NCBI GenBank assembly: GCA_016839635.1
Contig: JAEOTV010000141.1
Coordinates: 1-35,115 of the forward strand
Source: Promethearchaeota archaeon
GTDB taxonomy: Archaea; Asgardarchaeota; Lokiarchaeia; Sigynarchaeales; SOKP01
Direction: 5' to 3'
DNA: 35,115 bases
Part shown: in pieces, positions 1-7,767 of the stretch
Numbering within the stretch: the stretch's first letter is position 1
How the letters are laid out: each line of letters opens with the position of its first letter
Translations under genes and position numbers: made by a program
Notes under the pieces: generated by a model
What the model was told of the DNA's origin: nothing
Seen by the model: the letters and a program-made list of their open reading frames with translations, nothing else
The model's database searches: none

Positions 1-142
1 TTTCCTCTATATAAAAGATCACAATATTTAAATATAAATCTTTCCCAATTATATAGTGATAAGTAGCCCTCCCATATTAACCATGCTATTGGGATGGCTC
101 ATATCAAAAATTTGATCTCAAAAAAAAAGAGTCTGAAAAAAA

Positions 143-772
143 ATGAAAAGATCTACATTACTTAAAATATCAATACCCTTAGTGATATCATTTGTCTTTC
201 TGGGTTGTGTATTCGGTGTGAATGCAATGAGTCAACGGGCAACCGTGAAATATAGACCATTGAGTCATTATTTGAAAAATAACCCTAGTGTTTTCTACTG
301 GTGGTATGGTCCATATCCTAACTACGAATATAGATTAGATTTAGCAAACTTTTTACCATTTGGAGAAGGTACTCCTCCTCCAAGAGGCACTTACGATGGA
401 TATATAGAAGAAGAAGAAATGCCAGATGGCAGAGCAGAAATTACTGTATATTTAACTCTTCATGACGCACCCTTTTGGTTAAGGAGTTCATCAGAACCAG
501 ATAAATTAGTTATGGAAGGAATGGTAGATTGGTATTTTGAAGTGGAAAGATTTATCATCGAAAAACCTGGTGCTGAAATACCCTTTATATTGGATATACC
601 ATATCCAGATGATTATCTACTTATAGCTGGATCTGGTACGGGGTATGGAATATTTACAGAATTTGCTGAAGATTTTGGTTTTACTCCAGGAGTAGAAGGT
701 ATGTTTTACCTATTCCAATACGGAGAGGGCTTCTATTGGCCATATGAAATGCTTGATGTTTATGAACTATAG
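143..772 (+). CDS. Secreted protein of unknown function
   Basis: Residues 1-28 form a signal peptide: a KR-containing start, a hydrophobic core (SIPLVISFVFLGCVFG) and a small-residue end near VNA. The remaining 180 residues are acidic and rich in Tyr, Trp, Pro and Phe, with no membrane segment at the C-terminus, so the protein is probably exported and free or surface-bound. The Cys at residue 22 inside the hydrophobic core could make it a lipoprotein, but the surrounding residues are not a convincing lipobox. I recognise no family. The ATG follows a purine run (AAAAAAAAGAGTCTGAAAAAAA), so the start is clear although the Shine-Dalgarno is weak. An AT-rich TATA-like box lies about 110 bases upstream near 26-38. 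The gene stands alone, with a T-run downstream at 904-914. I am sure it is a gene and not of its function. Confidence 0.75.
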   Translation: MKRSTLLKISIPLVISFVFLGCVFGVNAMSQRATVKYRPLSHYLKNNPSVFYWWYGPYPNYEYRLDLANFLPFGEGTPPPRGTYDGYIEEEEMPDGRAEITVYLTLHDAPFWLRSSSEPDKLVMEGMVDWYFEVERFIIEKPGAEIPFILDIPYPDDYLLIAGSGTGYGIFTEFAEDFGFTPGVEGMFYLFQYGEGFYWPYEMLDVYEL

Positions 773-901
773 ATTTTGGACTAAGGGAGATGTTTCAGGG
801 AGGAATAAATTCTAAATTTAAATGTAGAAAAAGGAGGAAAAAGGTTAGATAATGGCTTCTCGAATGACCACACCTAAACCAACATTCCTCCATTCTATAT
901 A

Positions 902-914
902 TCTTTTTTTTTTT
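902..914 (+). terminator. T-run terminator
   Basis: An uninterrupted run of 11 T on the plus strand lies between the secreted-protein gene and the convergent phosphatase gene. Archaeal RNA polymerase stops at such T-rich tracts without needing a hairpin. A distant inverted repeat (GGAGGAAT at 799-806, ATTCCTCC at 884-891) precedes it and may fold the 3' end of the transcript. Confidence 0.45.
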
Positions 915-943
915 ATTTAAACTTAGTTAACAAGATAATACTA

Positions 944-1774
944 TTACCTCGATTTTATGACAAATTCTTCTTTGAGGAAAGGCTCTAGTTTGTTATTACA
1001 AGCTATAAATGGAAATTTTACATTTATTGATAATTCATAATCAATTTCAGTCCCATCTATAGAAAAGATTTTACCGCCTGCTTCTTTTAAAATTAATAAT
1101 CCAGCTGCTACATCTACTAGTCTATTGCTCGGTCTCAAATTGATAAAAACTTCCATACTTCCCCTTGCTATTTGACATAAAGTTAATGCGCTACTTCCTA
1201 ATATTCTTATTTTATAAAATTTTCTTATTAGTGGACTCAATTCTTGTAAATTCTTCATTAAATTTTTCATTGGAAGATTAAGTTCAAAGAAGCATTTATT
1301 TGTAAGAACCAAATCAGACACATGAATTTGCGAATCATTGAGATAAGCTCCCTTTCCTTTTTCTGCCCAATATATATCTTTTGTATTCAGATTAAGCACT
1401 ACTGCTTTAGTGATGTCTTTTATTCGGTTTCCAACAGCATAAGCCATAGAGACAGAACAATAGGGTATACCTCTAGCGGCGTTATTAGAACCATCTAATG
1501 GGTCCACAATTAATACAATCTGATTCTTCTTAGCTTTATCTATATCACCTATATATTTTTCTCCCAATTCTTCGCTTATTAATAATAAATTAGCATTAGC
1601 TTTTTCTAAAGAATCTATAATTACTGTTTCCGCAATTAAGTCAATTTCCATTGATATATCCCCACCAGCACCTCTCTTAGTTTTTTTAGCAGCATCTTTT
1701 GTGCCTAAAAGAGGATTTACTGCTTCAAATACTTTAAATGCAATCTGCTTTAAGAATTTAATATCAAATTCCAT
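944..1774 (-). CDS. Inositol monophosphatase / FBPase family phosphatase
   Basis: Mg-dependent sugar-phosphate phosphatase of the inositol monophosphatase superfamily. In archaea these enzymes hydrolyse inositol-1-phosphate, fructose-1,6-bisphosphate or both. The metal-binding motifs are intact: ISEELG (Glu68/Glu69), VDPLDGSNN (Asp91, Asp94) and a C-terminal VDVAAG (Asp221), where many relatives have WDxAAG. Length 276 aa is normal for the family (250-280). It is the last gene of a minus-strand run with the CDF-type transporter (55-base gap) and the predicted nucleic-acid-binding protein. The start is an ATG. The substrate cannot be fixed from sequence: inositol phosphate (for lipid headgroups), FBP and PAP are all possible. 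Confidence is high for the superfamily and low for the substrate. Confidence 0.88.
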   Translation of the reverse strand: MEFDIKFLKQIAFKVFEAVNPLLGTKDAAKKTKRGAGGDISMEIDLIAETVIIDSLEKANANLLLISEELGEKYIGDIDKAKKNQIVLIVDPLDGSNNAARGIPYCSVSMAYAVGNRIKDITKAVVLNLNTKDIYWAEKGKGAYLNDSQIHVSDLVLTNKCFFELNLPMKNLMKNLQELSPLIRKFYKIRILGSSALTLCQIARGSMEVFINLRPSNRLVDVAAGLLILKEAGGKIFSIDGTEIDYELSINVKFPFIACNNKLEPFLKEEFVIKSR

Positions 1775-1828
1775 AAAAATCAGAGTAAGCTATAATTATA
1801 AGAAGAAATCTAAAAAAGTAATTAATTT

Positions 1829-3088
1829 TTATGGAGATTTTTTATGTGTTAATTCAAGGTTTATAATTTCGTTTAATTTATCTAGTTGTGTTGTTTCCAT
1901 TAGAATAAGAGCTTTTTCGAAGATCAATTTAGGTCCTATTTTCAAATCTTTCTTTAAATAAATTTTATCGATTTTATTTGAAGTTAGCCAATCTGAGATT
2001 AAAATTCCTTTTCTCTTTTCTTCATTAATAAATTTGTTAGTAATTATATTATAATTTAATAACGTTTTTTCCATTTCACCTTCTTCAATTTCAAATGTAG
2101 CAAAAAAGAGAGATTCTCCAAAATGATCAGAAATTTTTGAATTTAGACCATTATTATCTCTCAACGGGACAGCCATTTTAGTTATAGGTTTCTCTTGAGT
2201 TTGAGTTAAAATTATTACTTTGAAAATTTGAGGAAAATTTTCTTTTATTTTAATAATTATATGATTCTTTAAGGTTTGAATTTGAGCTAATGAAAGATCT
2301 TTGTTTAAATCAATAATCACTTCTAAAAATACATACTTTCCATAAGATCTAATCTCTAAACTCTCTATTTTTTTAATTTTTGGAAAGGTTTCTATTAACT
2401 TGTTCACTTCAGTCCTTTTATCAAAATCTATTACTGCATCTAGCAAGGTCTTCGTTGAGTTTATAAAAATATCATATCCTCCTTTAATTATAAAAAAAGC
2501 AATGAATAAACCAATTATTGAATCTAAAAGATAGAGATTAAAACTGATACCGATAAATCCCACTAAAACTGATAATGAAATAAAATTATCATATAATTTT
2601 TCGCTTGCTTCAGATTCAATGATTGGAGAATTCATTTTCTTACTTATTTTCTTTAAATATAAAGTTAACAATAAAGAAATTAATAAAGAAATAACTAAAA
2701 AGATAAAAACCGAGTTGGATATATTAATAATTTTAGAACTGCCTGAAATAAAATCTAAAATATCTTTAATAGATTGCGAAAAAATACTATAGGCAGTATA
2801 AAAAATAAGAAATGAAATAATCAAGCTGACAATATTTTCAATTTTATAATAACCATAAGGAAATTTTTCATTTGGTTTTTTTCTAGAATATATAATTCCT
2901 ATTAGGGCAGCAAATACCATTACTATATCCGTAAGGTTATCAAAAGCATCTGCTTGAAGTGCTAGACTATTTGTTATTATTGAAAAGATTAATTTTAGAA
3001 TGAATAAAGAAACGTTTATAGTTAACAATAGAAAGTTTAAAAATACTGGACGTTGATAATACTTCAGATTTTCACTAGAATCTGTCAT
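1829..3088 (-). CDS. CDF cation efflux transporter fused to a NifX-like domain
   Basis: Residues 1-215 carry about six membrane helices of the cation diffusion facilitator family, which exports divalent metals in exchange for protons. Residues about 220-300 are the cytoplasmic dimerisation domain. Residues about 305-405 match the dinitrogenase iron-molybdenum cofactor (NifX/NifB C-terminal) fold, opening KMAVPLRDNNGLNSKISDHFG. In the helix-2 metal site I see Asp50xxxAsp54. In helix 5 the usual HxxxD is replaced by Glu163xxxAsp167, so the site is all-carboxylate, which suggests iron or manganese more than zinc (inference). The ATG overlaps the upstream gene's TGA as ATGA, indicating translational coupling. 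NifX-like domains bind metal clusters, so the tail could be a cytoplasmic metal sensor. It is not evidence for nitrogen fixation. Confidence 0.87.
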   Translation of the reverse strand: MTDSSENLKYYQRPVFLNFLLLTINVSLFILKLIFSIITNSLALQADAFDNLTDIVMVFAALIGIIYSRKKPNEKFPYGYYKIENIVSLIISFLIFYTAYSIFSQSIKDILDFISGSSKIINISNSVFIFLVISLLISLLLTLYLKKISKKMNSPIIESEASEKLYDNFISLSVLVGFIGISFNLYLLDSIIGLFIAFFIIKGGYDIFINSTKTLLDAVIDFDKRTEVNKLIETFPKIKKIESLEIRSYGKYVFLEVIIDLNKDLSLAQIQTLKNHIIIKIKENFPQIFKVIILTQTQEKPITKMAVPLRDNNGLNSKISDHFGESLFFATFEIEEGEMEKTLLNYNIITNKFINEEKRKGILISDWLTSNKIDKIYLKKDLKIGPKLIFEKALILMETTQLDKLNEIINLELTHKKSP

Positions 3089-3810
3089 TTTAGAATTATG
3101 TGTTTTTCAATAATCCATTTATCTACTATGAACTTTTGTGGTTTATCTTTCTCTTTCATATCGTATTCACTATGTATTGTACTTTTAGGTATCCAGAATT
3201 CCTCTCCGGAATCTAAAGTTATTAATAAAGCCTTTGGACTTTCTACTTTAATTTTAGCCTCAATTTCAATAGGATCTCTCGAGGCACTAAATTCTGTAGT
3301 TTCTACTATATGCAAACCATCTCTAGCTGTTATATGTTCTGAAAAAACTCCATATTCACCTTCTTCATCTAGTTCTTCTTTTTCTATTGTTTTGGCTTCA
3401 AAAGTGCCACTCGTAGCATGCTCAATTTTTTCCTTTAAGATATGATCTAACAGTAATGTTAAAAAATTTATATTTGGAAATCGAAGTTTCTTTTTATATT
3501 CTCCTATTTTCACGCGTAAAACTTGACGAGATTCATCTTCCCATCCCACGTAAATCTCTGTTTTACGTTCTTTGAAAACATGATAGCCTCTCCAATTAGC
3601 ACTTCGTCTATTAAGGACCTCTAAAATACATATAATTTCTTCAATTGATAGCCTTACTGTCTTACCCTCCCCTTCAGACGGCTTTTCCCACGCTCCATCA
3701 TCTTTACGATTTATACAACTTAAGAAAATATAAGGAACTTGTTGTGAAGGACTTGTCAATCTGATACTCGTCTTTTGCCCATAAAAGGTTTTTATATGAA
3801 AATCTGCCAA
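3085..3810 (-). CDS. Predicted nucleic-acid-binding protein, two domains
   Basis: I do not recognise a named family. The N-terminal half (residues about 5-130) has alternating strands followed by a helix, with segments such as TVRLSIEEIICILEVLNR and KLRFPNINFLTLLLDHIL. This resembles PC4/Whirly-type single-strand-binding folds, but only as a pattern. The C-terminal part (about 190-241) has ALLITLDSGEEFWIPKST and ends with a basic VDKWIIEK. It looks like the small 'xxWIPKSxI' domain often seen in phage and plasmid proteins. There are no membrane segments. The start is TTG at 3810 with GGTG seven bases upstream; no in-frame ATG lies between it and the preceding stop. It is the first gene of the operon and overlaps the CDF gene by four bases. 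Confidence 0.7.
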   Translation of the reverse strand: MADFHIKTFYGQKTSIRLTSPSQQVPYIFLSCINRKDDGAWEKPSEGEGKTVRLSIEEIICILEVLNRRSANWRGYHVFKERKTEIYVGWEDESRQVLRVKIGEYKKKLRFPNINFLTLLLDHILKEKIEHATSGTFEAKTIEKEELDEEGEYGVFSEHITARDGLHIVETTEFSASRDPIEIEAKIKVESPKALLITLDSGEEFWIPKSTIHSEYDMKEKDKPQKFIVDKWIIEKHIILK

Positions 3811-3989
3811 TATTATACACCGATGAGTTATTTTGGTGAACAGTCTTTTATTTAACTAAGAAGATTATATTAATTTATTGATTTAAATCTGAGTAATTAA
3901 ACTTCTAATTTTTTTAAAAAATAGTAAATAGGTAAAAGTTTTATTAAGTTTGATTTTATATAACCGTAAATCAATTATTTTTCTAGTGA

Positions 3990-4754
3990 ATGAATATGGA
4001 AAAGAAAAATGATAAATCCAATGAACAAATTGAGAAGAGAGTTATTGTAAATAGTTCTGGTGATTTGCAGGAATATGATGAACATATTAGTGCGATGGGA
4101 TCTTCAAAAATTTCTGGCGGAAAGACACCTAAGTCTTTACGAGTATCAGGTTCAGGCAAAATCAATGGAGATTTAGAATGTAATGGTCTTACTTCTTCAG
4201 GTTCTTTAACAGGTTCGGGTAATTTAACTTCTCATGGCGATATAAGTAGTTCTGGCTCATTCAATATAGCAGGATTTCTTTATGGAGCTGAAAGCGCAGA
4301 TTTTTCAGGTTCAGCTCAAATAGGAAACCTTGTTACTATTCAAGGTACTTTATTTGCTTCAGGTTCCTTTGAAGCAGGTCATTTTGTAAGAGGAGAACAG
4401 GGAATAAAACTTTCTGGATCATCTGAAATAAATGGAAACCTTTCTTCTGAGAAGAGTGTTAGGATTGATGGCTCAACTAATATTGCAGGAAATGTAATAG
4501 GAGAAGATGTGCTTTTTGGAGCCTCTGAAGACATTAAAAAAAGACAACATTATAGAGTTCGTGGTAGTATACTAGCGAAGAATAGAGTTGAAGTAAACAA
4601 AACTCACGTTGATGGAGATGTGAAAGGAAAATATATAATAGTTGGTAAAGGGTCAGAAATTCTTGGTACTGTGTATTACGTTAAGAATATTGAAGTTGAT
4701 AAAAAAGTAAAATTAGCTAATGAGCCAAGCCAGATTAATTTAGATGAATTATAA
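3990..4754 (+). CDS. Bactofilin-like beta-helix protein
   Basis: Bactofilin/polymer-forming family (PF04519-type) protein. Bactofilins self-assemble into filaments without nucleotide and act as scaffolds on the inner face of the membrane. From about residue 35 to 235 the chain is a run of short repeats of the kind S-G-S-(G)-x-I-x-G-(D/N)-L, for example RVSGSGKINGDLECNG and SSEINGNLSSEKSVRIDG. This is the signature of a right-handed beta-helix with Gly/Ser turns and alternating hydrophobic strands. The first 30 residues are charged and disordered, as in bactofilins. There is no signal peptide, so it is cytoplasmic. The start ATG at 3990 has another ATG two codons on. The gene is single, divergent from the 3810 gene and convergent with uS10 (37-base gap). 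A generic beta-helix protein is the alternative. Confidence 0.75.
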   Translation: MNMEKKNDKSNEQIEKRVIVNSSGDLQEYDEHISAMGSSKISGGKTPKSLRVSGSGKINGDLECNGLTSSGSLTGSGNLTSHGDISSSGSFNIAGFLYGAESADFSGSAQIGNLVTIQGTLFASGSFEAGHFVRGEQGIKLSGSSEINGNLSSEKSVRIDGSTNIAGNVIGEDVLFGASEDIKKRQHYRVRGSILAKNRVEVNKTHVDGDVKGKYIIVGKGSEILGTVYYVKNIEVDKKVKLANEPSQINLDEL

Positions 4755-4791
4755 ACTAAGAAATCCAATTATATAACAAAATCAATTCAAA

Positions 4792-5097
4792 TTACATTAA
4801 TTCAATTTCTACAAGAACTGATTCAGGAATCTGAATTTTCATTATGAGATGCATACTCCGTTCATTTGCGATAATCTCAAAAAGTCTTTTATGAATACGC
4901 ATTTCAAATTTGGCCCATGTGCTAGTTCCCTGGCCACTAGGGGCTTTCATAACAGGAACACGTAATCTCTTGGTGGGAAGAGGAATAGGTCCATTTTTCC
5001 TGATGCCTTGATTTGCACATACAGATTCTATTTGTCCGCATACGGATTTAAGTGCGTCTAATTGTGTAGATGACAACCGTATGCGTGCTTTTTGTAT
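4792..5097 (-). CDS. rps10: Ribosomal protein uS10 (S10), probable AUA start
   Basis: Small-subunit protein uS10, which sits in the 30S head. The family signature is clear: NGPIPLPTKRLRVPV, then RIHKRLFEI and a final ESVLVEIEL. Standard calling would start at TTG 5076, but that removes the first beta-strand. Reading upstream in frame gives the residues QKARIRL directly before it, matching the usual archaeal N-terminus MQKARIR. The codon at the Met position is ATA (5097-5095), and the frame is closed by TGA at 5103-5101. GGTGA ends eight bases before the ATA, a good Shine-Dalgarno. The alternative is a one-base loss in the A5 run at 5087-5091, which would join the frame to a GTG at 5108. The gene is monocistronic here, away from the usual EF-1alpha neighbour. 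Family call certain, start uncertain. Confidence 0.93.
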   Translation of the reverse strand: MQKARIRLSSTQLDALKSVCGQIESVCANQGIRKNGPIPLPTKRLRVPVMKAPSGQGTSTWAKFEMRIHKRLFEIIANERSMHLIMKIQIPESVLVEIELM

Positions 5098-5197
5098 GTT
5101 TCACTCACCAATAGAAATTATATTTAAAATTTATGGTTCTTGCTTAAATTTTATGGTTTTTATAATTATTACTCGTAAATAAATTTTTTTATCTAAT

Positions 5198-6331
5198 CTA
5201 AGAAAACCCTAATAAAAACTTGTTCCCCAAATGCACATGTTTCAAATATTTTTTAGCAATATCCAAACATTTTAAAGCCTGCGTACGAGGAGTAATCCCT
5301 AAATCTCGCATTTGATAATCTCCATGAAATATTAAAAGGCTATATGGGATTTCAGGGTTTATCGAGCTAACAAACTTGGCGATTTGCTCTACTTCTTCAT
5401 GATTTGTATATCCTGGAACCATTAGGGTGCAACCACTCATTTCAAATAAGCCTTCTCTTGTTCCGAAATAATTTTCCGCGAGAAATTTAAAGTTTTCTAA
5501 TGTTCTTTTGTTGCTTACACCACATAAAGCTAGATTGAGTTTCTCATTAAAACTTTTTAAATCGAATTTGATATTTCCTCCAGTTTTAATCGCAATTTGC
5601 ATACATTTTTCAATCCAATCCCTATTTCCTGAACCATTCCACTCCCAACAAATCCTCATAAATCTTTTCTTATCGTTTATTTTTTCAAGTATTTTCTCAG
5701 CCAAATTAATTGAGAAGGGTAATTGGGCTTCGGGAGTACCTCCAAAATAGCATAAGCAGGTAATCTTCTCATTTTTAACTATTTGATTAGCTAAAGTTTC
5801 AACAACAAATAGATTTCTTTTTGAAAAAAGCTTATGAGACGCATTCTGGCAAAATAAGCAATTGAATGTACATCCATACAAAAAAGCAGCATAACTATAT
5901 GTACCGAATTCGGGACCTTCATAATCTGAATATTCTGGATAACCATATGAAGTTCCAGCTGGACAAAACCAACCATTGCAACAATTAGTTGGATTGGGAT
6001 CGATATAGCCATGGATATAGCCCTTCGATTTTGAGGGATAAGGTAATTGCCCTGAATTTCTTAACTGAATATTTCTCAACCCGCAATAACTAATATCATT
6101 ATCAGAAAGCCTACATTCATTTATACATAAATTGCATCTTAACTTGATATTCGGTCTTGCTGCTTTAGGAGGTTTTTCTGGTAGTTCCACAAGCTTTCGC
6201 ACTTCTGTGTGGACATTTAGTATATGGGGCTCAATTTTACTCCAATCCCCTTCCAAAACACACTTTCTACAAACTTGCAAAACCTCTGATATTACCTTAT
6301 CAGTTTTCCCGCAAAATTTACAAGTTCCCAT
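5198..6331 (-). CDS. Radical SAM protein, PflA-like, with zinc-binding N-terminus
   Basis: Radical SAM enzyme. The [4Fe-4S] cluster motif CTFNCLFC gives Cys154, Cys158 and Cys161 (CxxxCxxC), followed by a glycine-rich YFGGTPE strand used for SAM binding. Overall it resembles the pyruvate-formate-lyase-activating-enzyme-like group (COG1180-type), ending in the typical HLGNKFLLG. The first 90 residues hold two sets of paired cysteines (Cys4/7/21/24 and Cys66/69/73/83) likely to bind zinc or an extra cluster. The start ATG at 6331 lies two bases after the stop of the Bud23-like gene, so the two are co-transcribed. No glycyl-radical enzyme is nearby, so the target is unknown. The pairing hints at an RNA or translation role, but this is inference. 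Confidence 0.85.
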   Translation of the reverse strand: MGTCKFCGKTDKVISEVLQVCRKCVLEGDWSKIEPHILNVHTEVRKLVELPEKPPKAARPNIKLRCNLCINECRLSDNDISYCGLRNIQLRNSGQLPYPSKSKGYIHGYIDPNPTNCCNGWFCPAGTSYGYPEYSDYEGPEFGTYSYAAFLYGCTFNCLFCQNASHKLFSKRNLFVVETLANQIVKNEKITCLCYFGGTPEAQLPFSINLAEKILEKINDKKRFMRICWEWNGSGNRDWIEKCMQIAIKTGGNIKFDLKSFNEKLNLALCGVSNKRTLENFKFLAENYFGTREGLFEMSGCTLMVPGYTNHEEVEQIAKFVSSINPEIPYSLLIFHGDYQMRDLGITPRTQALKCLDIAKKYLKHVHLGNKFLLGFS

Positions 6332-6333
6332 AT

Positions 6334-6993
6334 TTACTTCTTTTTCTTTAGTAGTAAAAAAGTTTGACCAGATTTCTGGCTTGGTTTATTTTTCACCATA
6401 AATCCTTCAAAGCCATTATTAATAAATGATTTATTAAACATCTTTAATTCATTATCATCTTCAGGGTAAAATTCTATTACAACTCTACCATTTTGTTTTA
6501 AAATATTGTTCAAGTATTTTCCAGTATCATTTACTAGTTTCACTTTTTCGCCAAACTTTTCCATTCCATATGTAATAAAATTATAAGATGAGATTGAGAT
6601 TATATGATCAATTGAATTGACCCTAATTGGTAAAGAATTAATATCTGCTAAAATTAACTCTAAACTTTTAAGATCTTTTGAAATCTTTTTCTTTTCCCTA
6701 GCTTTTGATAGCATATCACATAAAATATCTATAGCAACCACTCTAAAACCAACTTGAATTAATACTTCTGAAGAATAACCTGTTCCACATCCTAAATCTA
6801 AAATCAAAAATGGTTCTTCTCTTTTAATTCCAGTACCATTATTCCCATTTAATTTTTCATCGAAGAGGTACTCAATGCTCAGTGAAGTCGTTCGCTTTTG
6901 ATTACGCTCCATCCATTTTGAACTATCGTATCCTTCCGCATTGTCCTCAATATAATCATCTGGAAATATAGGGAGTTGATTTTTTCTTACCAA
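6334..6993 (-). CDS. Bud23/WBSCR22-like rRNA m7G methyltransferase
   Basis: Class I SAM-dependent methyltransferase with motif I ILDLGCGTGYSSEVL (about 64-78) and the acidic strand end VVAIDI. Beyond the generic fold it follows eukaryotic Bud23 (N7-methylation of a guanosine in 18S rRNA; works with Trm112) along its whole length: an early YDSSKWMERNQKRT helix, IISISSYNFI after motif III, a long helix before NGRVVIEFYPED, and the tail NNGFEGFMVKNKPSQK followed by FLLL. In human Bud23 I recall the equivalents as SISAVQWL, RAVLQLYPEN and AGFSGGMVVDYPNS. The start is TTG at 6993, supported by GTGATC four bases upstream; an in-frame stop lies just beyond. Length 219 aa is slightly short because the eukaryotic nuclear-localisation tail is absent. 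First gene of the pair with the radical SAM enzyme. Confidence 0.8.
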   Translation of the reverse strand: MVRKNQLPIFPDDYIEDNAEGYDSSKWMERNQKRTTSLSIEYLFDEKLNGNNGTGIKREEPFLILDLGCGTGYSSEVLIQVGFRVVAIDILCDMLSKAREKKKISKDLKSLELILADINSLPIRVNSIDHIISISSYNFITYGMEKFGEKVKLVNDTGKYLNNILKQNGRVVIEFYPEDDNELKMFNKSFINNGFEGFMVKNKPSQKSGQTFLLLKKKK

Positions 6994-7104
6994 TGATGAT
7001 CACAAATGTAAAAATCATTTAAATATATAAATAACTAAACTCAATATATCATAAAAAAAATTAATTAAGGTAGTAAGACAAAAAATAGGATTTGGGATTT
7101 GCTT

Positions 7105-7494
7105 ATGACAGGAAAGAACACCATCCTCATCGTAGACGATGAGCCAGATATTGTGAATCTTACTGAAAAGTTTTTAAAATTGGGGGATTTTGACACAATT
7201 ACAAGCAGCAATGCGAAAGAAGCGATGAGTATCATAGAAGAAAGTTATGATAAGATCGCTCTGATACTTCTTGACATTATGATGCCCGGCCGAAGTGGGT
7301 ATTCTGTATTGGAGGAGGTAAAAAATAATGAGAAATATAAACATATTCTTGTAGTTTTATTTACTGTTAAAAGTTTTAATGAAGATGTTCAAAAGGGAAA
7401 AAAATTAGGCGCTGATGCTTATATTACTAAGCCTTTTTCGGGTAAAGAACTTTTAAACAGAATAAAGGAGATTTTAGGGAATAATAATAATTAA
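7105..7494 (+). CDS. Single-domain response regulator (CheY-like receiver)
   Basis: A stand-alone receiver domain of 129 aa with no output domain. It has the acidic pair in ILIVDDEPD (Asp11, Asp12), the phospho-acceptor Asp57 in LILLDIMMPG, the conserved hydroxyl in VLFTVKS and the lysine in YITKPF (Lys109). It would relay phosphate from a histidine kinase to another protein or act by direct binding; no kinase is in the window. The longest reading frame starts at TTG 7099, but ATG 7105 gives the normal beginning (MTGKNTILIVDDE), so I prefer it. It is monocistronic, followed by a CCCCTCAG-TTTTTCTTTTT stretch that probably terminates it. The following 270 bases to the rhomboid gene are AT-rich and hold nothing I can identify apart from its promoter. 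Confidence 0.92.
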   Translation: MTGKNTILIVDDEPDIVNLTEKFLKLGDFDTITSSNAKEAMSIIEESYDKIALILLDIMMPGRSGYSVLEEVKNNEKYKHILVVLFTVKSFNEDVQKGKKLGADAYITKPFSGKELLNRIKEILGNNNN

Positions 7495-7767
7495 CCCCTC
7501 AGTTTTTCTTTTTATCATTTTATTTTTGAGTTTAATTATATTTTCAAAAATTCAAAAGACAATTTTTCTCTATCATTAGCTTCTAATATTTGTTTTTATA
7601 TTCAATAATCCTTCTAAATGTTACTTTTCTCAAACAAGGAACAATGTAGAAATTTATTAATTAAATCTCTTATTTTTAATTCTAATCTAAAAATTTTTAT
7701 ATTATTTGAGCAAATTATCTTCACCTATTTAAAATTTAAATTCAAATAGAAAAAAGAGTTAATTAAA

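Noticed and set aside
852..920. 22-codon frame after AAAGGAGGAAAAAGG
   Set aside because: The GGAGG is too far from the ATG, and the frame runs through the T11 terminator giving poly-Phe; no coding character.
1829..3088. Nitrogen-fixation role from the NifX-like domain
   Set aside because: No nif genes are in the window and such domains are common on unrelated metal proteins.
4792..5076. TTG 5076 as the uS10 start
   Set aside because: It deletes the conserved first strand although the matching residues are encoded directly upstream in frame.
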